Source: Aureimonas sp. Leaf427 (lineage in GTDB: Bacteria; Pseudomonadota; Alphaproteobacteria; Rhizobiales; Rhizobiaceae). Taken from it: DNA of 64,000 nt. Numbering within the stretch: position 1 is the stretch's first letter; each line of letters starts with the position of its first letter. Location: positions 269,702 through 333,701 of the forward strand of contig NZ_LMQW01000043.1 in NCBI RefSeq assembly GCF_001425485.1, written 5' to 3'. The translations under genes and the position numbers were made by a program. This document shows positions 29,454 to 41,977 of the stretch, in pieces. The notes under the pieces are model-generated. The model did no database searches. It saw only the letters and a program-made list of their open reading frames with translations, and was not told the DNA's origin.

Positions 29454-29879
29454 ATGGACCGGTTCTTCATCGACGAATGTTTGAGCGCCCAGCTTGTTGC
29501 GGTCGCGAAGGCCCGAGGTCTCGATGCGGACTTCGGACCGCATATCGGGAAGGCTGGCTGGCAGGACTGGAACCTGACGCGCTTCGCGCTCGAGAACGAC
29601 TACATCTTCGTGACCAACAACCGGAGGGATTTTCTCAAGGAATATGCCGCTCAGGAGCTTCATAACGGTCTGATCGTCATCGTCCCCAATGTCGAGCGCG
29701 ACGACCAGAAGCGCCTGTTCGGAGTGGTCTTGGACCATCTCGCCGATATGTACGAGCTGCCTGTCAACAAGCTCATCGAAGTGTTGGAGGATGGCAGCAT
29801 CCATCAGCGGGATTGGTTCGACGGCGACGTCGATCCGGGTCATATCGACGAGCCGGACTGGAGCTCTCCGATCCGCTGA
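29454..29879 (+). CDS. DUF5615 PIN-like toxin
   Basis: A 141-residue PIN-like protein of the Mut7-C/DUF5615 group. It opens MDRFFIDECLSAQLVAVAKA, with Asp8 and Glu9 in the usual acidic position, and continues with FVTNNRRDFLKE near residue 55. It is longer than many family members; the C-terminal 40 residues are acidic. Paired with the DUF433 gene, it forms a presumed type II TA module. Toxicity is inferred from the family arrangement. Confidence 0.83.
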   Translation: MDRFFIDECLSAQLVAVAKARGLDADFGPHIGKAGWQDWNLTRFALENDYIFVTNNRRDFLKEYAAQELHNGLIVIVPNVERDDQKRLFGVVLDHLADMYELPVNKLIEVLEDGSIHQRDWFDGDVDPGHIDEPDWSSPIR

Positions 29880-29916
29880 TTCCGGCGCTTCTCGGTCTCT
29901 GTAACTTTGGTGACAA

Positions 29917-30858
29917 TTGCTCTCTCAGCGTGAACGATCGCCGGCCTCGCGGGGTCTTGGATATGCGCTCGGTGCCTATCTCATATGGGGCCTCGTCATT
30001 CCGCTCTACATGAAGCAGCTCTCGCATGTCCCGGCGCTGGAGCTCGTGTCGCATCGCATCGTGTGGGCTTTGCCGTTCACGGTTCTGATCGTCTGGTGGC
30101 GAGGGCTTTTCGGTGCGGTTGCGCAAGTGTTCCGCACGCCGAAGCATCTCGCGATCCTCGTGCTGACGGCGGCGATCATCTCGGTGAACTTCGGCGTCTT
30201 CACCTATGCGATCATCGAAGGGCACGCGATTGACGCGGCGCTCGGCTACTACATCAACCCGCTGGTCAACGTGTGCTTCGGCGCGATCTTTCTTTCGGAA
30301 AGGCCGACGCGGACGCAAAGTCTCGCCATCGCGCTTGCCTGCATCGCCGTCGTCATTCTCACGGTTCAGGCGGGTGGGCTGCCCTGGATCGCGCTCGTCC
30401 TGGCGATCACGTTCGGGCTCTACGGGCTTTTGCGCAAGGTCGTGCCGGTCGGGTCGATCGAGGGGTTCTTCGTCGAGCTCCTGGTCCTCATCGGACCGGC
30501 CGTCGTCTTCCTGCTGGTGCTGGCCGGCCGGCAGCCCAGCCACTTCACGGCGGACACGTCGACGGCCATCCTGTTGATCGTTTACGGCCCGCTCGTCGCG
30601 ATCCCGATGATCCTCTTCACGGCGGGAGCCAAGCTCCTCGACTATTCCACGATCGGCATCCTGCAATACGTCTCGCCGACCATGCTGTTTCTGACCGCGG
30701 TCTTCGTCTTCGGCGAGCCGTTCTCCAACTGGCAGCTCATTGCCTTCGCGCTGATCTGGAGCGCGGTCGCGATCTATGTCGGCTCGCTTCTCTTCGAAAG
30801 GCGGGCACGCCTGCGCGCCGAGCGCTGCCGCCTGGAGGCGGAGCCGCCGGTCGCCTGA
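29917..30858 (+). CDS. rarD: EamA-family permease RarD
   Basis: A 313-residue DMT-superfamily transporter with about ten membrane segments, beginning RGLGYALGAYLIWGLVIPLY and including the RarD-type HRIVWALPFTVLI segment near residue 47. RarD was named for chloramphenicol sensitivity but its physiological substrate is unknown. The start is a TTG at 29917; no ATG occurs in frame until after the first membrane segment. The C-terminal tail is basic and cytoplasmic. Confidence 0.88.
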   Translation: MLSQRERSPASRGLGYALGAYLIWGLVIPLYMKQLSHVPALELVSHRIVWALPFTVLIVWWRGLFGAVAQVFRTPKHLAILVLTAAIISVNFGVFTYAIIEGHAIDAALGYYINPLVNVCFGAIFLSERPTRTQSLAIALACIAVVILTVQAGGLPWIALVLAITFGLYGLLRKVVPVGSIEGFFVELLVLIGPAVVFLLVLAGRQPSHFTADTSTAILLIVYGPLVAIPMILFTAGAKLLDYSTIGILQYVSPTMLFLTAVFVFGEPFSNWQLIAFALIWSAVAIYVGSLLFERRARLRAERCRLEAEPPVA

Positions 30859-30890
30859 CGACCGGGCGGAGCCTACCTCGGCAGGGCCGG

Positions 30891-31502
30891 TCAGAGCTTG
30901 TCGATCACCGCGAGATCACCGGTCTCCAGACCGGACGTGCCGGCCGCGGCGGCGTTCAGCCCGGGCACGATGTCCTCCGCGCGGTCGATGACGAGCGGGC
31001 GGACCTGATGGCCGGTGTGGATGTAGCCTTCCGCCCGCATATGATCGAGCAGGGCCGAGAGCGGGTCCCAGAAGCCGCCGACATTGGCGATGACCACGGG
31101 CTTGCGGTGCCGGCCGAGCTGGCCCCAGGTCATGATCTCGATCAGCTCCTCCAGCGTGCCGATGCCGCCGGGCAGGGCGACGAAGGCATCGGAGCGCTCG
31201 AACATGATGTGCTTGCGCTGGTGCATGTCGTCGGTGATCACGAGTTCGTCCAGCCGCTTCAGCTCGGACTCCGTCGCCTCCATGTCGATCAGGAACCGCG
31301 GGATCACGCCCGTCACCTGCCCGCCTGCGCGGATCACGGCATCGGAGACGGCACCCATGATGCCCTTCGTGCCGCCGCCGTAGACGAGGCGGATGCCGGA
31401 TGCTCCAAGAGCGGTCCCGAGGGTTTCGGCGGCCGCGAGATGGGATGCGTCGCGGCCCGAGGAGGAGCCGCAATAGACGCAGACGGATCGAATCATGTTC
31501 AT
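30891..31502 (-). CDS. LOG-family protein (TIGR00730)
   Basis: A 203-residue Rossmann-fold protein with SVCVYCGSSSG at the N-terminus, the nucleotide loop LVYGGGTKGIMG and the family motif PGGIGTLEEL near residue 111. The LOG family includes cytokinin-activating phosphoribohydrolases and nucleotide 5'-monophosphate nucleosidases, so it probably cleaves AMP-type nucleotides. It is convergent with rarD. An alternative start is the ATG at 31496. Confidence 0.9.
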   Translation of the reverse strand: MNMIRSVCVYCGSSSGRDASHLAAAETLGTALGASGIRLVYGGGTKGIMGAVSDAVIRAGGQVTGVIPRFLIDMEATESELKRLDELVITDDMHQRKHIMFERSDAFVALPGGIGTLEELIEIMTWGQLGRHRKPVVIANVGGFWDPLSALLDHMRAEGYIHTGHQVRPLVIDRAEDIVPGLNAAAAGTSGLETGDLAVIDKL

Positions 31503-31571
31503 GCGACCAAGGTCGGATGCCGCGCTGCGAAGGTCAAGCCGCCGAGGGCGGAAAGGGGCTCGCGCGGTCGC

Positions 31572-32318
31572 TCAGAGAACGCCGGGATAGGTCTCGTCGA
31601 GCCTTGCCAACGTCGCCTCGCGCCAGGCCCGGTCCCGCTCGGTCCGCGGCGTCGAGATGTCCTCGATGCCGCGCACGCGGGCAGGGCGGGGGGATAGGAA
31701 AACGATCCGGTCCGACAGTTCCACGGCCTCGCGCAGGTTGTGCGTGACCATCAGCGCCGTCGTCGGCCGGGCCGACCAGACCTCGATCAGGAGGGCGCGA
31801 AGTCGGGTCGCCGTCTCCTCGTCCAGCGAGACGAAAGGCTCGTCGAGAAGGAGCAGCGCGGGCTCCAGGGCGAAGGCTCTGGCCAGTGCGGCGCGGCGGG
31901 CAAGGCCGAGCGACAGCTCGCCGGGAAAGCGACGCTCCATGCCGGCGAGCCCCAGCGTTTCGAAGAGCGGCGCCAGATCGCGGGTTCGCATGGCCTTAGG
32001 CAATGCGAGGCGGACATTGGTCTCCACGTCGCGCCAGGGGAGAAGGCGCGGCTCCTGGAAGACGGCGGCGATGCGCCCATCATCCGTCGGCCGAGCGATC
32101 GTGCCGCGAAACTCGGCGTCGAGGCCGAGGATGAGCCGCAGCGTCGTCGTCTTGCCGCAGCCGGACGGGCCGATCAGCGTGGTGAAGGCGCCGGCTCGCG
32201 CCTCGAAGGCGAGGCCCCGGATCGTCTCGACGCTTACGCCATCGGCCGAGAGAAAGGTCTTCTCCTCGATCGCCACGCGCAGTCCGCCGCCGGCCTCGAT
32301 ATCCTTGCGGTCAGGCAT
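31572..32318 (-). CDS. NitT/TauT-type ABC transporter ATP-binding protein
   Basis: A 248-residue ATPase with Walker A GPSGCGKTT near residue 49, signature ELSLGLARRAALARA near 131 and Walker B LLLLDEP near 152, H-loop VTHNLREA. The LSLG signature is common in the nitrate/sulfonate/taurine branch. It ends a three-gene operon (binding protein, permease, ATPase) and overlaps the permease 3' end by 8 bp. The substrate cannot be read from the sequence. Confidence 0.9.
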   Translation of the reverse strand: MPDRKDIEAGGGLRVAIEEKTFLSADGVSVETIRGLAFEARAGAFTTLIGPSGCGKTTTLRLILGLDAEFRGTIARPTDDGRIAAVFQEPRLLPWRDVETNVRLALPKAMRTRDLAPLFETLGLAGMERRFPGELSLGLARRAALARAFALEPALLLLDEPFVSLDEETATRLRALLIEVWSARPTTALMVTHNLREAVELSDRIVFLSPRPARVRGIEDISTPRTERDRAWREATLARLDETYPGVL

Positions 32319-33102
32319 GACGGCCCCGCCAGCGGGTGGCGCGCGCTTCCAGCGGCTGGAGGACCAGAAGTTCGATGGCGAGCATGACGGCGACGAAGGC
32401 GAGCGTATAGGCGAGGATCGCGGCGACGTCGGCCAGCGAGAAGTAGAGATTGATCTGGAAGCCGACGCCGTTGGAGCGGCCGAGCAGTTCGACGACGAGG
32501 GCGATCTTCCAGATCAGCGAGAGGCCCGAGCGGGAGGCCGCCGCCGCATAGGGTTGGAGCTGCGGTAGGACGAGATGGCGCAGGCGATCGAGAAAGCCGA
32601 AGCGATAGACTTTCGCCATTTCCGCGAGCGGCCGGTCGAGCGCCCGCGCGCCTTCGCGAAACGTCACCACGACGTTCGGAATCTTGTTCACCGCGATCGC
32701 GCCGATCGCGGCCGTCTCGTTCAGCCCGATCCAGAGATAGGCGAGGACAATCACGACGAGGGCCGGGATGTTCAGAAACAGCACGAGCCAGGGATCGAAG
32801 AAGCGGTCGGCACCCCGGTTCATGCCGAGCGCGATGCCGATCGCCGAGCCGAGCGCCATCGCGACGACGAAGGCGCCGGCGACGCGCATCAGCGTCATGG
32901 CGAGATGATAGGGCAACTCGCCCGTCCGCGTGTCGGCCCAGCCGGCGGCCAGCACCGCCGAGGGCGTCGGGACCAGCCGCGACTGCGCCAGATGGGCCGC
33001 GACAGACCAGACGAGAAGAAGCACGATGAGGGATGCGAGCGCGACGAGCGCCGGCATCGCCTGAGCTCGCGCTGCGGCGGCTGCGCCGGAGTTAGGAGGC
33101 AT
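32311..33102 (-). CDS. NitT/TauT-type ABC transporter permease
   Basis: A 263-residue inner-membrane permease with about six segments and the BPD_transp_1 coupling helix VTFREGARALDRPLAEMAKV near residues 145-165. It overlaps the binding-protein gene by 11 bp and the ATPase gene by 8 bp, so the three form one transcript. Substrate unknown. Confidence 0.9.
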   Translation of the reverse strand: MPPNSGAAAAARAQAMPALVALASLIVLLLVWSVAAHLAQSRLVPTPSAVLAAGWADTRTGELPYHLAMTLMRVAGAFVVAMALGSAIGIALGMNRGADRFFDPWLVLFLNIPALVVIVLAYLWIGLNETAAIGAIAVNKIPNVVVTFREGARALDRPLAEMAKVYRFGFLDRLRHLVLPQLQPYAAAASRSGLSLIWKIALVVELLGRSNGVGFQINLYFSLADVAAILAYTLAFVAVMLAIELLVLQPLEARATRWRGRHA

Positions 33103-34078
33103 TCTTCAAGCCGGCCCAGTAGGTTCCAGGGTCCAGCACTTCGCCGCGCCCGACCAGCTTCTCGCTGCCGATCGCGCGGAGCGTCCGGTAGAGCCGCTCG
33201 GCGTCCTTCTCCTCCTCGGCCACCGGCCGGGCAGGAATGCCGCGCCGGTAGCGATCGCGCAGGGTGCGGAGCGTCGCCTCGTCCTCCGCTCTGACCAGCG
33301 GGGCGAGGGCGGTCCATTCGGCATCGGAAGTTGCCAGCAGCGCCTTGGTCTCGCGCGAGGCCGCGAGGAACCCCTCGACGGCGGCGGGATGAGCCTTGGC
33401 AAAACCCTCGGGGAAGACATAGCCGATCGCCGCGACGGGGCCGCTCGCACCTGCCGCGCCTGCGGCTTCCTCTCCCGAGACGAGTTCGCGGAAGCCGGCG
33501 GCTTCGAGGCGCGCGGCGTAGTTCCAGAAGATGAGGACGGCGTCGAGTTCGCCCTGTCTCGCCTTCTCGGCCAGGAGCGGCGGCGCGGCATAGGCGATGT
33601 CGGCCTCTTCCGCGAGGTCGATCTTGCCTTCGCGCCGGGCGAGCGCCTGGATGAGGAGCCAGTTCTTGTCGAGCGGACCGCCGGCGACGCCGAGGCGCTT
33701 GTCCTTCAGATCGCTCAGCGCGCGGATCGGGCTGTCCTTCGGCACCATGATCGAGCCGACCGAGGTCGAATAGGGGGCGAAGACGTACGGCACGCCCTCG
33801 GCGCGCATGCGCGAGACCCAGAGCCAGTCGGAGACGATCATGTCGACCGCGCCGCCCTGGAGCGCGACGGCCGTCGCGTCCTCGCCGGCATAGGGCTGCA
33901 CCTCGACGGAGATTCCGTGCTTGGCGTCGAGCCCGTTGCGCTTCATCGCATCGAGCTCCCAGTTCACCGTGCCGAACTTGAGGACGCCGACGCGGACGGT
34001 TTCCTGCGCAAGGGCCCCCTGAGCACCGGCGAGCGTCAGCGCGACGGCCAGCGCCGCCGTTTTCCAACCGAAACCCAT
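33092..34078 (-). CDS. NitT/TauT-type ABC transporter substrate-binding protein
   Basis: A 328-residue periplasmic binding protein with a signal peptide (residues 1-25, cut near GALAQ). The COG0715 fold is seen in VRVGVLKFGTVNWELDAM and GGAVDMIVSDWLWVSRMRAEG. The ATG at 34078 is chosen because GGGAGGA lies seven bases upstream; an ATG six codons earlier would put a charged segment before the signal peptide. No catabolic genes adjoin, so the ligand (a sulfonate, nitrile, amine or thiamine precursor in relatives) is open. Confidence 0.9.
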   Translation of the reverse strand: MGFGWKTAALAVALTLAGAQGALAQETVRVGVLKFGTVNWELDAMKRNGLDAKHGISVEVQPYAGEDATAVALQGGAVDMIVSDWLWVSRMRAEGVPYVFAPYSTSVGSIMVPKDSPIRALSDLKDKRLGVAGGPLDKNWLLIQALARREGKIDLAEEADIAYAAPPLLAEKARQGELDAVLIFWNYAARLEAAGFRELVSGEEAAGAAGASGPVAAIGYVFPEGFAKAHPAAVEGFLAASRETKALLATSDAEWTALAPLVRAEDEATLRTLRDRYRRGIPARPVAEEEKDAERLYRTLRAIGSEKLVGRGEVLDPGTYWAGLKNAS

Positions 34079-34194
34079 GGCGTTCCTCCCGATCATGCTG
34101 CTTCGGCGCCCAGGCGCGACGATAGCATGGCGCAGGCCGGCGTCACGAGGCGGAAGCGCTTCTTCGGTCCCCGAGGTTTCGTGCGGGGAAGCGT

Positions 34195-35688
<1,494 letters not shown>

Positions 35689-35737
35689 GAAGCTTTGCCT
35701 TCCAGAAAAGGGGGGCGAGATCGGTGGAGCGGATATG

Positions 35738-35765
35738 GGAAAGGCCGGGAGGGCCCGGCCTTTCC
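35738..35765 (-). terminator. Perfect hairpin between glpV and glpK
   Basis: GGAAAGGCCGGG (35738-35749) and CCCGGCCTTTCC (35754-35765) form a 12-bp perfect stem with a 4-base loop, 36 bp past the glpV stop. No T run follows on the minus strand, so it could attenuate, protect the upstream transcript from 3' exonucleases, or both. Confidence 0.55.
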
Positions 35766-35801
35766 GTCGTCGTCGTTAGAGCCGCGTTGCGCGGGCCGCG
35801 C

Positions 35802-37544
<1,743 letters not shown>

Positions 37545-37663
37545 CGGGGTTCTCCTCCCAGAGTGTTCAGGGCCGGTCGCCGTTTCCGGACGCTGTCCGC
37601 GTCGACCGGCCGAGGTCGCGCGCGCCGTATACCGCTCCGGCCATCCGGAGCGAAGGGTTTGCC

Positions 37664-37948
37664 TCAGACGAGGCGGAAGACGAGGACCGCATAGGCCGCG
37701 CAGACGAAGAGCGCATACCAGAGCGGCAGTTCGGTCGAGCCGAGCCAGCCGAGGCAGATGAAGGCCGAGCCGAGAAGTGTGAGGAAGAGCCGGTCGCCGC
37801 GAGTCGTCTCGAAGCGCAGGATACCGTAGCGCGGATTGCCGCCGGGCGAGACGTATTCCCACACGCCCATCAGCGCGATCAGCCCGAAGATGCACAGGAA
37901 GAAGATCGCGGTCGGCCAGGTCCAGGCCATCCAGGACAGGTCAGGCAT
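37664..37948 (-). CDS. glpU: DUF2160 small membrane protein of glycerol transporter
   Basis: A 94-residue protein with three hydrophobic segments (IFFLCIFGLIALMGVWEYV, then two near 55-90), matching DUF2160 and the small glpU gene between permeases and binding protein in the Rhizobium system. Its job in transport is unknown. The ATG at 37948 has GAGGG at seven bases; an upstream TTG overlapping glpQ is possible. Confidence 0.88.
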   Translation of the reverse strand: MPDLSWMAWTWPTAIFFLCIFGLIALMGVWEYVSPGGNPRYGILRFETTRGDRLFLTLLGSAFICLGWLGSTELPLWYALFVCAAYAVLVFRLV

Positions 37949-37950
37949 GG

Positions 37951-38852
<902 letters not shown>

Positions 38853-38856
<4 letters not shown>

Positions 38857-39740
38857 TCCACCGGCTCCTTCACGGCGCGGTCCCGGCCGGCATTCTCCAT
38901 GATCGTGTAGAAGATCCACGAGAGGAGAAGGATGATCAGGAAGTAGATCAGGCTCATCGCGGCGGCCGGACCGATGTCGAACTGTCCGACGGCCGTCTTC
39001 ACGAGATCGATCGAGAGGAAGGTCGTGGAATTGCCGGGTCCGCCGCCCGTGACGACGAAGGGCTCAGTGTAGATCATGAAACTGTCCATGAAGCGCAGGA
39101 GCACGGCAATCAGGAGCACGCGGCCCATCTTGGGCAGCTGGATGTAGCGGAACACGGCCCAGCGCGAGGCGCCGTCGATCTTGGCGGCCTGATAGTAGGC
39201 GTCCGGGATCGAGACGAGGCCGGCATAGCAGAGGAGCACGACGAGGCTCGTCCAGTGCCAGACGTCCATGACGATCAGCGTCGCCCAGGCATCGAACGTG
39301 TTCTGCACGTAGTTGTACTCGATGCCGAGACCGGTCAGCGTGTGTCCGAGAAGACCGATATCGGTGCGCCCGAAGACCTGCCAGATCGTGCCGACGACGT
39401 TCCACGGGATCAGCAGCGGCAGAGCCATCAGGACGAGGCAGACCGGAACCCAGATGCCCTTCTTCGGCATGGCCAGCGCGACGAGAATGCCGAGCGGCAC
39501 TTCCAGCGCGAGGATGATGGCGGAGAAGAGGAGGTTGCGCAGGAGCGCCTGATGGAAGCGCTCGGAGGTCAGCGTCTCCACGAACCATTCGGTGCCGGCC
39601 CAGAAGAACTGGTTGTTGCCGAAGCTGTCCTGCACCGAATAGTTCACGACCGTCATCAGCGGGATGACCGCCGAGAAGGCGACCAGCAGCAGGACCGGCA
39701 GGACGAAGAACCATGCCTTGTTATCGAATGTCTTGTTCAT
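38853..39740 (-). CDS. glpP: Glycerol ABC transporter permease
   Basis: A 295-residue permease of the MalF/UgpA group. The first membrane segment (AWFFVLPVLLLVAFSAVIPL) starts near residue 9; the coupling helix CYAGLVSIPDAYYQAAKIDG is near residues 183-202. Both ends overlap neighbours by 4 bp, so glpT-glpP-glpQ are translationally coupled. Confidence 0.92.
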
Positions 39741-40819
39741 GACGGCCTCCGCTCGACCAGCCAGGAGTCGGCATAGAGATTGAGAGCGGCCGGATCGAAG
39801 ACGGCGTCGGCCTCGGCGGGAAGGCTCGTGCCTTCGCTGAGAACCGAAACCAGCTTCTGTCCGAAGAGCGAGGCGCGCACGATGCGCTCGGAGCCGACAT
39901 CCTCGACGCGGTCGATCGTGACGGGCAGGCCCTGGCCGCGCGGAACGAGGCGCACGAATTCCGGGCGGATGCCGAGTTCGGTCTTGGCACCGGCGGCCGC
40001 CGCGCGCGCGCCGCCGGGCATGGAGATGCGCGCGCTTCCGACCACCGCGTCCGTGCCGTCCAGCTGGCACTGCAGCACGTTCATGCCGGGCGAGCCGATG
40101 AAATAGCCGACGAAGGTGTGGCGCGGGCGCTCGAACAGCTCCTCGGGCGTGCCGATCTGCACGACCTCGCCGTCATACATGACGACGACCTTATCCGCGA
40201 AGGTCAGTGCCTCCGTCTGGTCGTGCGTGACGTAGACCATCGTCATCTTGAACTGGCGGTGCAGCTCCTTCAGCTGCGAGCGGAGCTGCCACTTCATGTG
40301 CGGGTCGATGACGGTCAGCGGCTCGTCGAAGAGGATGGCGTTCACGTCCGACCGCACGAGGCCACGGCCGAGCGAGATCTTCTGCTTCTCGTCGGCCGTC
40401 AGTCCCTGGGCCTTCCGGTCGGCCTTGGTCTCCAGGCCGATGCGGCGGAGCATGTCGGTGACGCGCGTTTCGATCTCGGCCTTCGGCACCTTCCGGTTCT
40501 TCAGGGGGAAGGCGAGGTTCTCGCGCACCGTCATCGTGTCGTAGATGACGGGAAACTGGAAGACCTGCGCGATGTTGCGCAGCTCGGGCGACAGGTCCGT
40601 GACGTCGCGCTCGTCGAAGCGAACGTGGCCTTCGGAGGGCGTCAGCAGGCCGGAGATGATGTTCAGAAGCGTCGTCTTTCCGCAGCCGGACGGGCCGAGC
40701 AGCGCATAGGCGCCGCCGTCCTCGAAGGCGTGGTCGATCTCGCGGAGCGCGTAATTGCCGGCACGCGCGAGTTCGGGCGTGTAGGCGTGGCGGATGTGGT
40801 CGAGGCGGATGCGGGCCAT
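39737..40819 (-). CDS. glpT: Glycerol ABC transporter ATPase with degenerate signature
   Basis: A 360-residue ATPase of the sugar-importer type with a C-terminal TOBE region. Walker A GPSGCGKTT at 42-50, Walker B AILFDE with Glu166, and switch His199 in VTHDQTEA are normal. The signature that should read LSGGQ is LTADEKQK (140-147), and the D-loop is VIDP rather than NLDA. Paired with GlpS it would supply the Walker and switch residues of one complete site. It lies 9 bp after glpS. Confidence 0.92.
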   Translation of the reverse strand: MARIRLDHIRHAYTPELARAGNYALREIDHAFEDGGAYALLGPSGCGKTTLLNIISGLLTPSEGHVRFDERDVTDLSPELRNIAQVFQFPVIYDTMTVRENLAFPLKNRKVPKAEIETRVTDMLRRIGLETKADRKAQGLTADEKQKISLGRGLVRSDVNAILFDEPLTVIDPHMKWQLRSQLKELHRQFKMTMVYVTHDQTEALTFADKVVVMYDGEVVQIGTPEELFERPRHTFVGYFIGSPGMNVLQCQLDGTDAVVGSARISMPGGARAAAAGAKTELGIRPEFVRLVPRGQGLPVTIDRVEDVGSERIVRASLFGQKLVSVLSEGTSLPAEADAVFDPAALNLYADSWLVERRPS

Positions 40820-40828
40820 GGTCGTTCC

Positions 40829-41911
40829 TCAAGCCGCCAACGGAAGGGCCGATGCGACCGCCCGGCCGCTCGGCTCGAACAGGAGCATATCGGCGGGATC
40901 GAAGCCGAGTTCGACCGCATCGCCCGGCGAAACGCGGTGGATGCCGCGCACCAGCGCGACGATCCGCGTCTCGTCCCAATCGGCATGGACGAAGCTTTCC
41001 GAGCCCGTGACCTCCGAGATCACCACGCGGCCCTTCAGGCGCACGTTCTCGCCGCGGGCGCTGCCGAGGAAGAGGTGGTGCGGGCGAAGGCCGACCTTGT
41101 AGGGCCCGTCCGCCAGCGCGTGGAAGCGCTCGGGAACGGGCACGTCGAGGCCGGAGGCGGAGGAGAGGCGCGTGCCGGATTTGATGAGCTCGAGCACGTT
41201 CAGCGGAGGATCGGAGAAGGTGCGCGCCGTCACGAGATCGGCCGGGCGGCGGTAGATGTCGGGCGTGCGGCCGAACTGGGTGATGCGGCCTTGGCTCAGC
41301 GTCGCCGTGTTGCCGCCAAGCAGCAGCGCCTCGGTCGGCTCGGTCGTGGCATAGACGAAGACCGCGCCCGTTTCGGCGAAGAGGCGCGGCAGTTCCTCGC
41401 GCAACTCTTCCCGCAGCTTGTAGTCGAGATTGGCGAGCGGCTCGTCGAGCAGCACGACCTCGGCATTCTTCACGAGGGCGCGGGCGAGCGCGGTGCGCTG
41501 CTGCTGGCCGCCGGACAGGTTCAGCGGGGTGCGCTGCAGATAGGGCGTCAGCTTCATCAGCCCGGCCGCCTTCTGAACCGCCGTGTCGATCTCGGCCGCG
41601 GACTTGCCCTGGATGCGGAGGGGGGAGGCGATGTTCTCGTAGACGGTCATCGCGGGGTAGTTGATGAACTGCTGGTAGACCATCGCGATGTTGCGCTTGG
41701 CGACGGGAACGCCGGTCACGTCGCGGCCGTCCATGACGATACGGCCGCTGGTCGGCCGGTCGAGGCCGGCCATGAGGCGCATCAGGCTCGTCTTGCCCGA
41801 CAGGGTCGGTCCGAGCAGCACGTTCAGCGAACCGCGCTCGAGCGTCAGCGACACATTCGCGATGTGCGTTTCAGCTCCGACGGTCCTGCCGACGTCGATC
41901 AGTTCCAGCAC
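40829..41911 (-). CDS. glpS: Glycerol ABC transporter ATPase lacking the switch histidine
   Basis: A 360-residue ATPase with Walker A GPTLSGKTS at 34-42, canonical signature LSGGQ at 132-136 and Walker B VVLLDE at 152-157. At the switch position the sequence is VYATTEPTEA, with Thr190 where His is expected. It therefore mirrors GlpT, which has the His but no proper signature. Synteny with glpS of R. leguminosarum gives the name. It follows glpD by 66 bp. Confidence 0.92.
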   Translation of the reverse strand: MLELIDVGRTVGAETHIANVSLTLERGSLNVLLGPTLSGKTSLMRLMAGLDRPTSGRIVMDGRDVTGVPVAKRNIAMVYQQFINYPAMTVYENIASPLRIQGKSAAEIDTAVQKAAGLMKLTPYLQRTPLNLSGGQQQRTALARALVKNAEVVLLDEPLANLDYKLREELREELPRLFAETGAVFVYATTEPTEALLLGGNTATLSQGRITQFGRTPDIYRRPADLVTARTFSDPPLNVLELIKSGTRLSSASGLDVPVPERFHALADGPYKVGLRPHHLFLGSARGENVRLKGRVVISEVTGSESFVHADWDETRIVALVRGIHRVSPGDAVELGFDPADMLLFEPSGRAVASALPLAA

Positions 41912-41977
41912 CGCACCCTCCCGAGGTCGTCTGATGTCAAGGTCGCGACCGGCGCCATCGAGGCCGGCCGGATGGTC

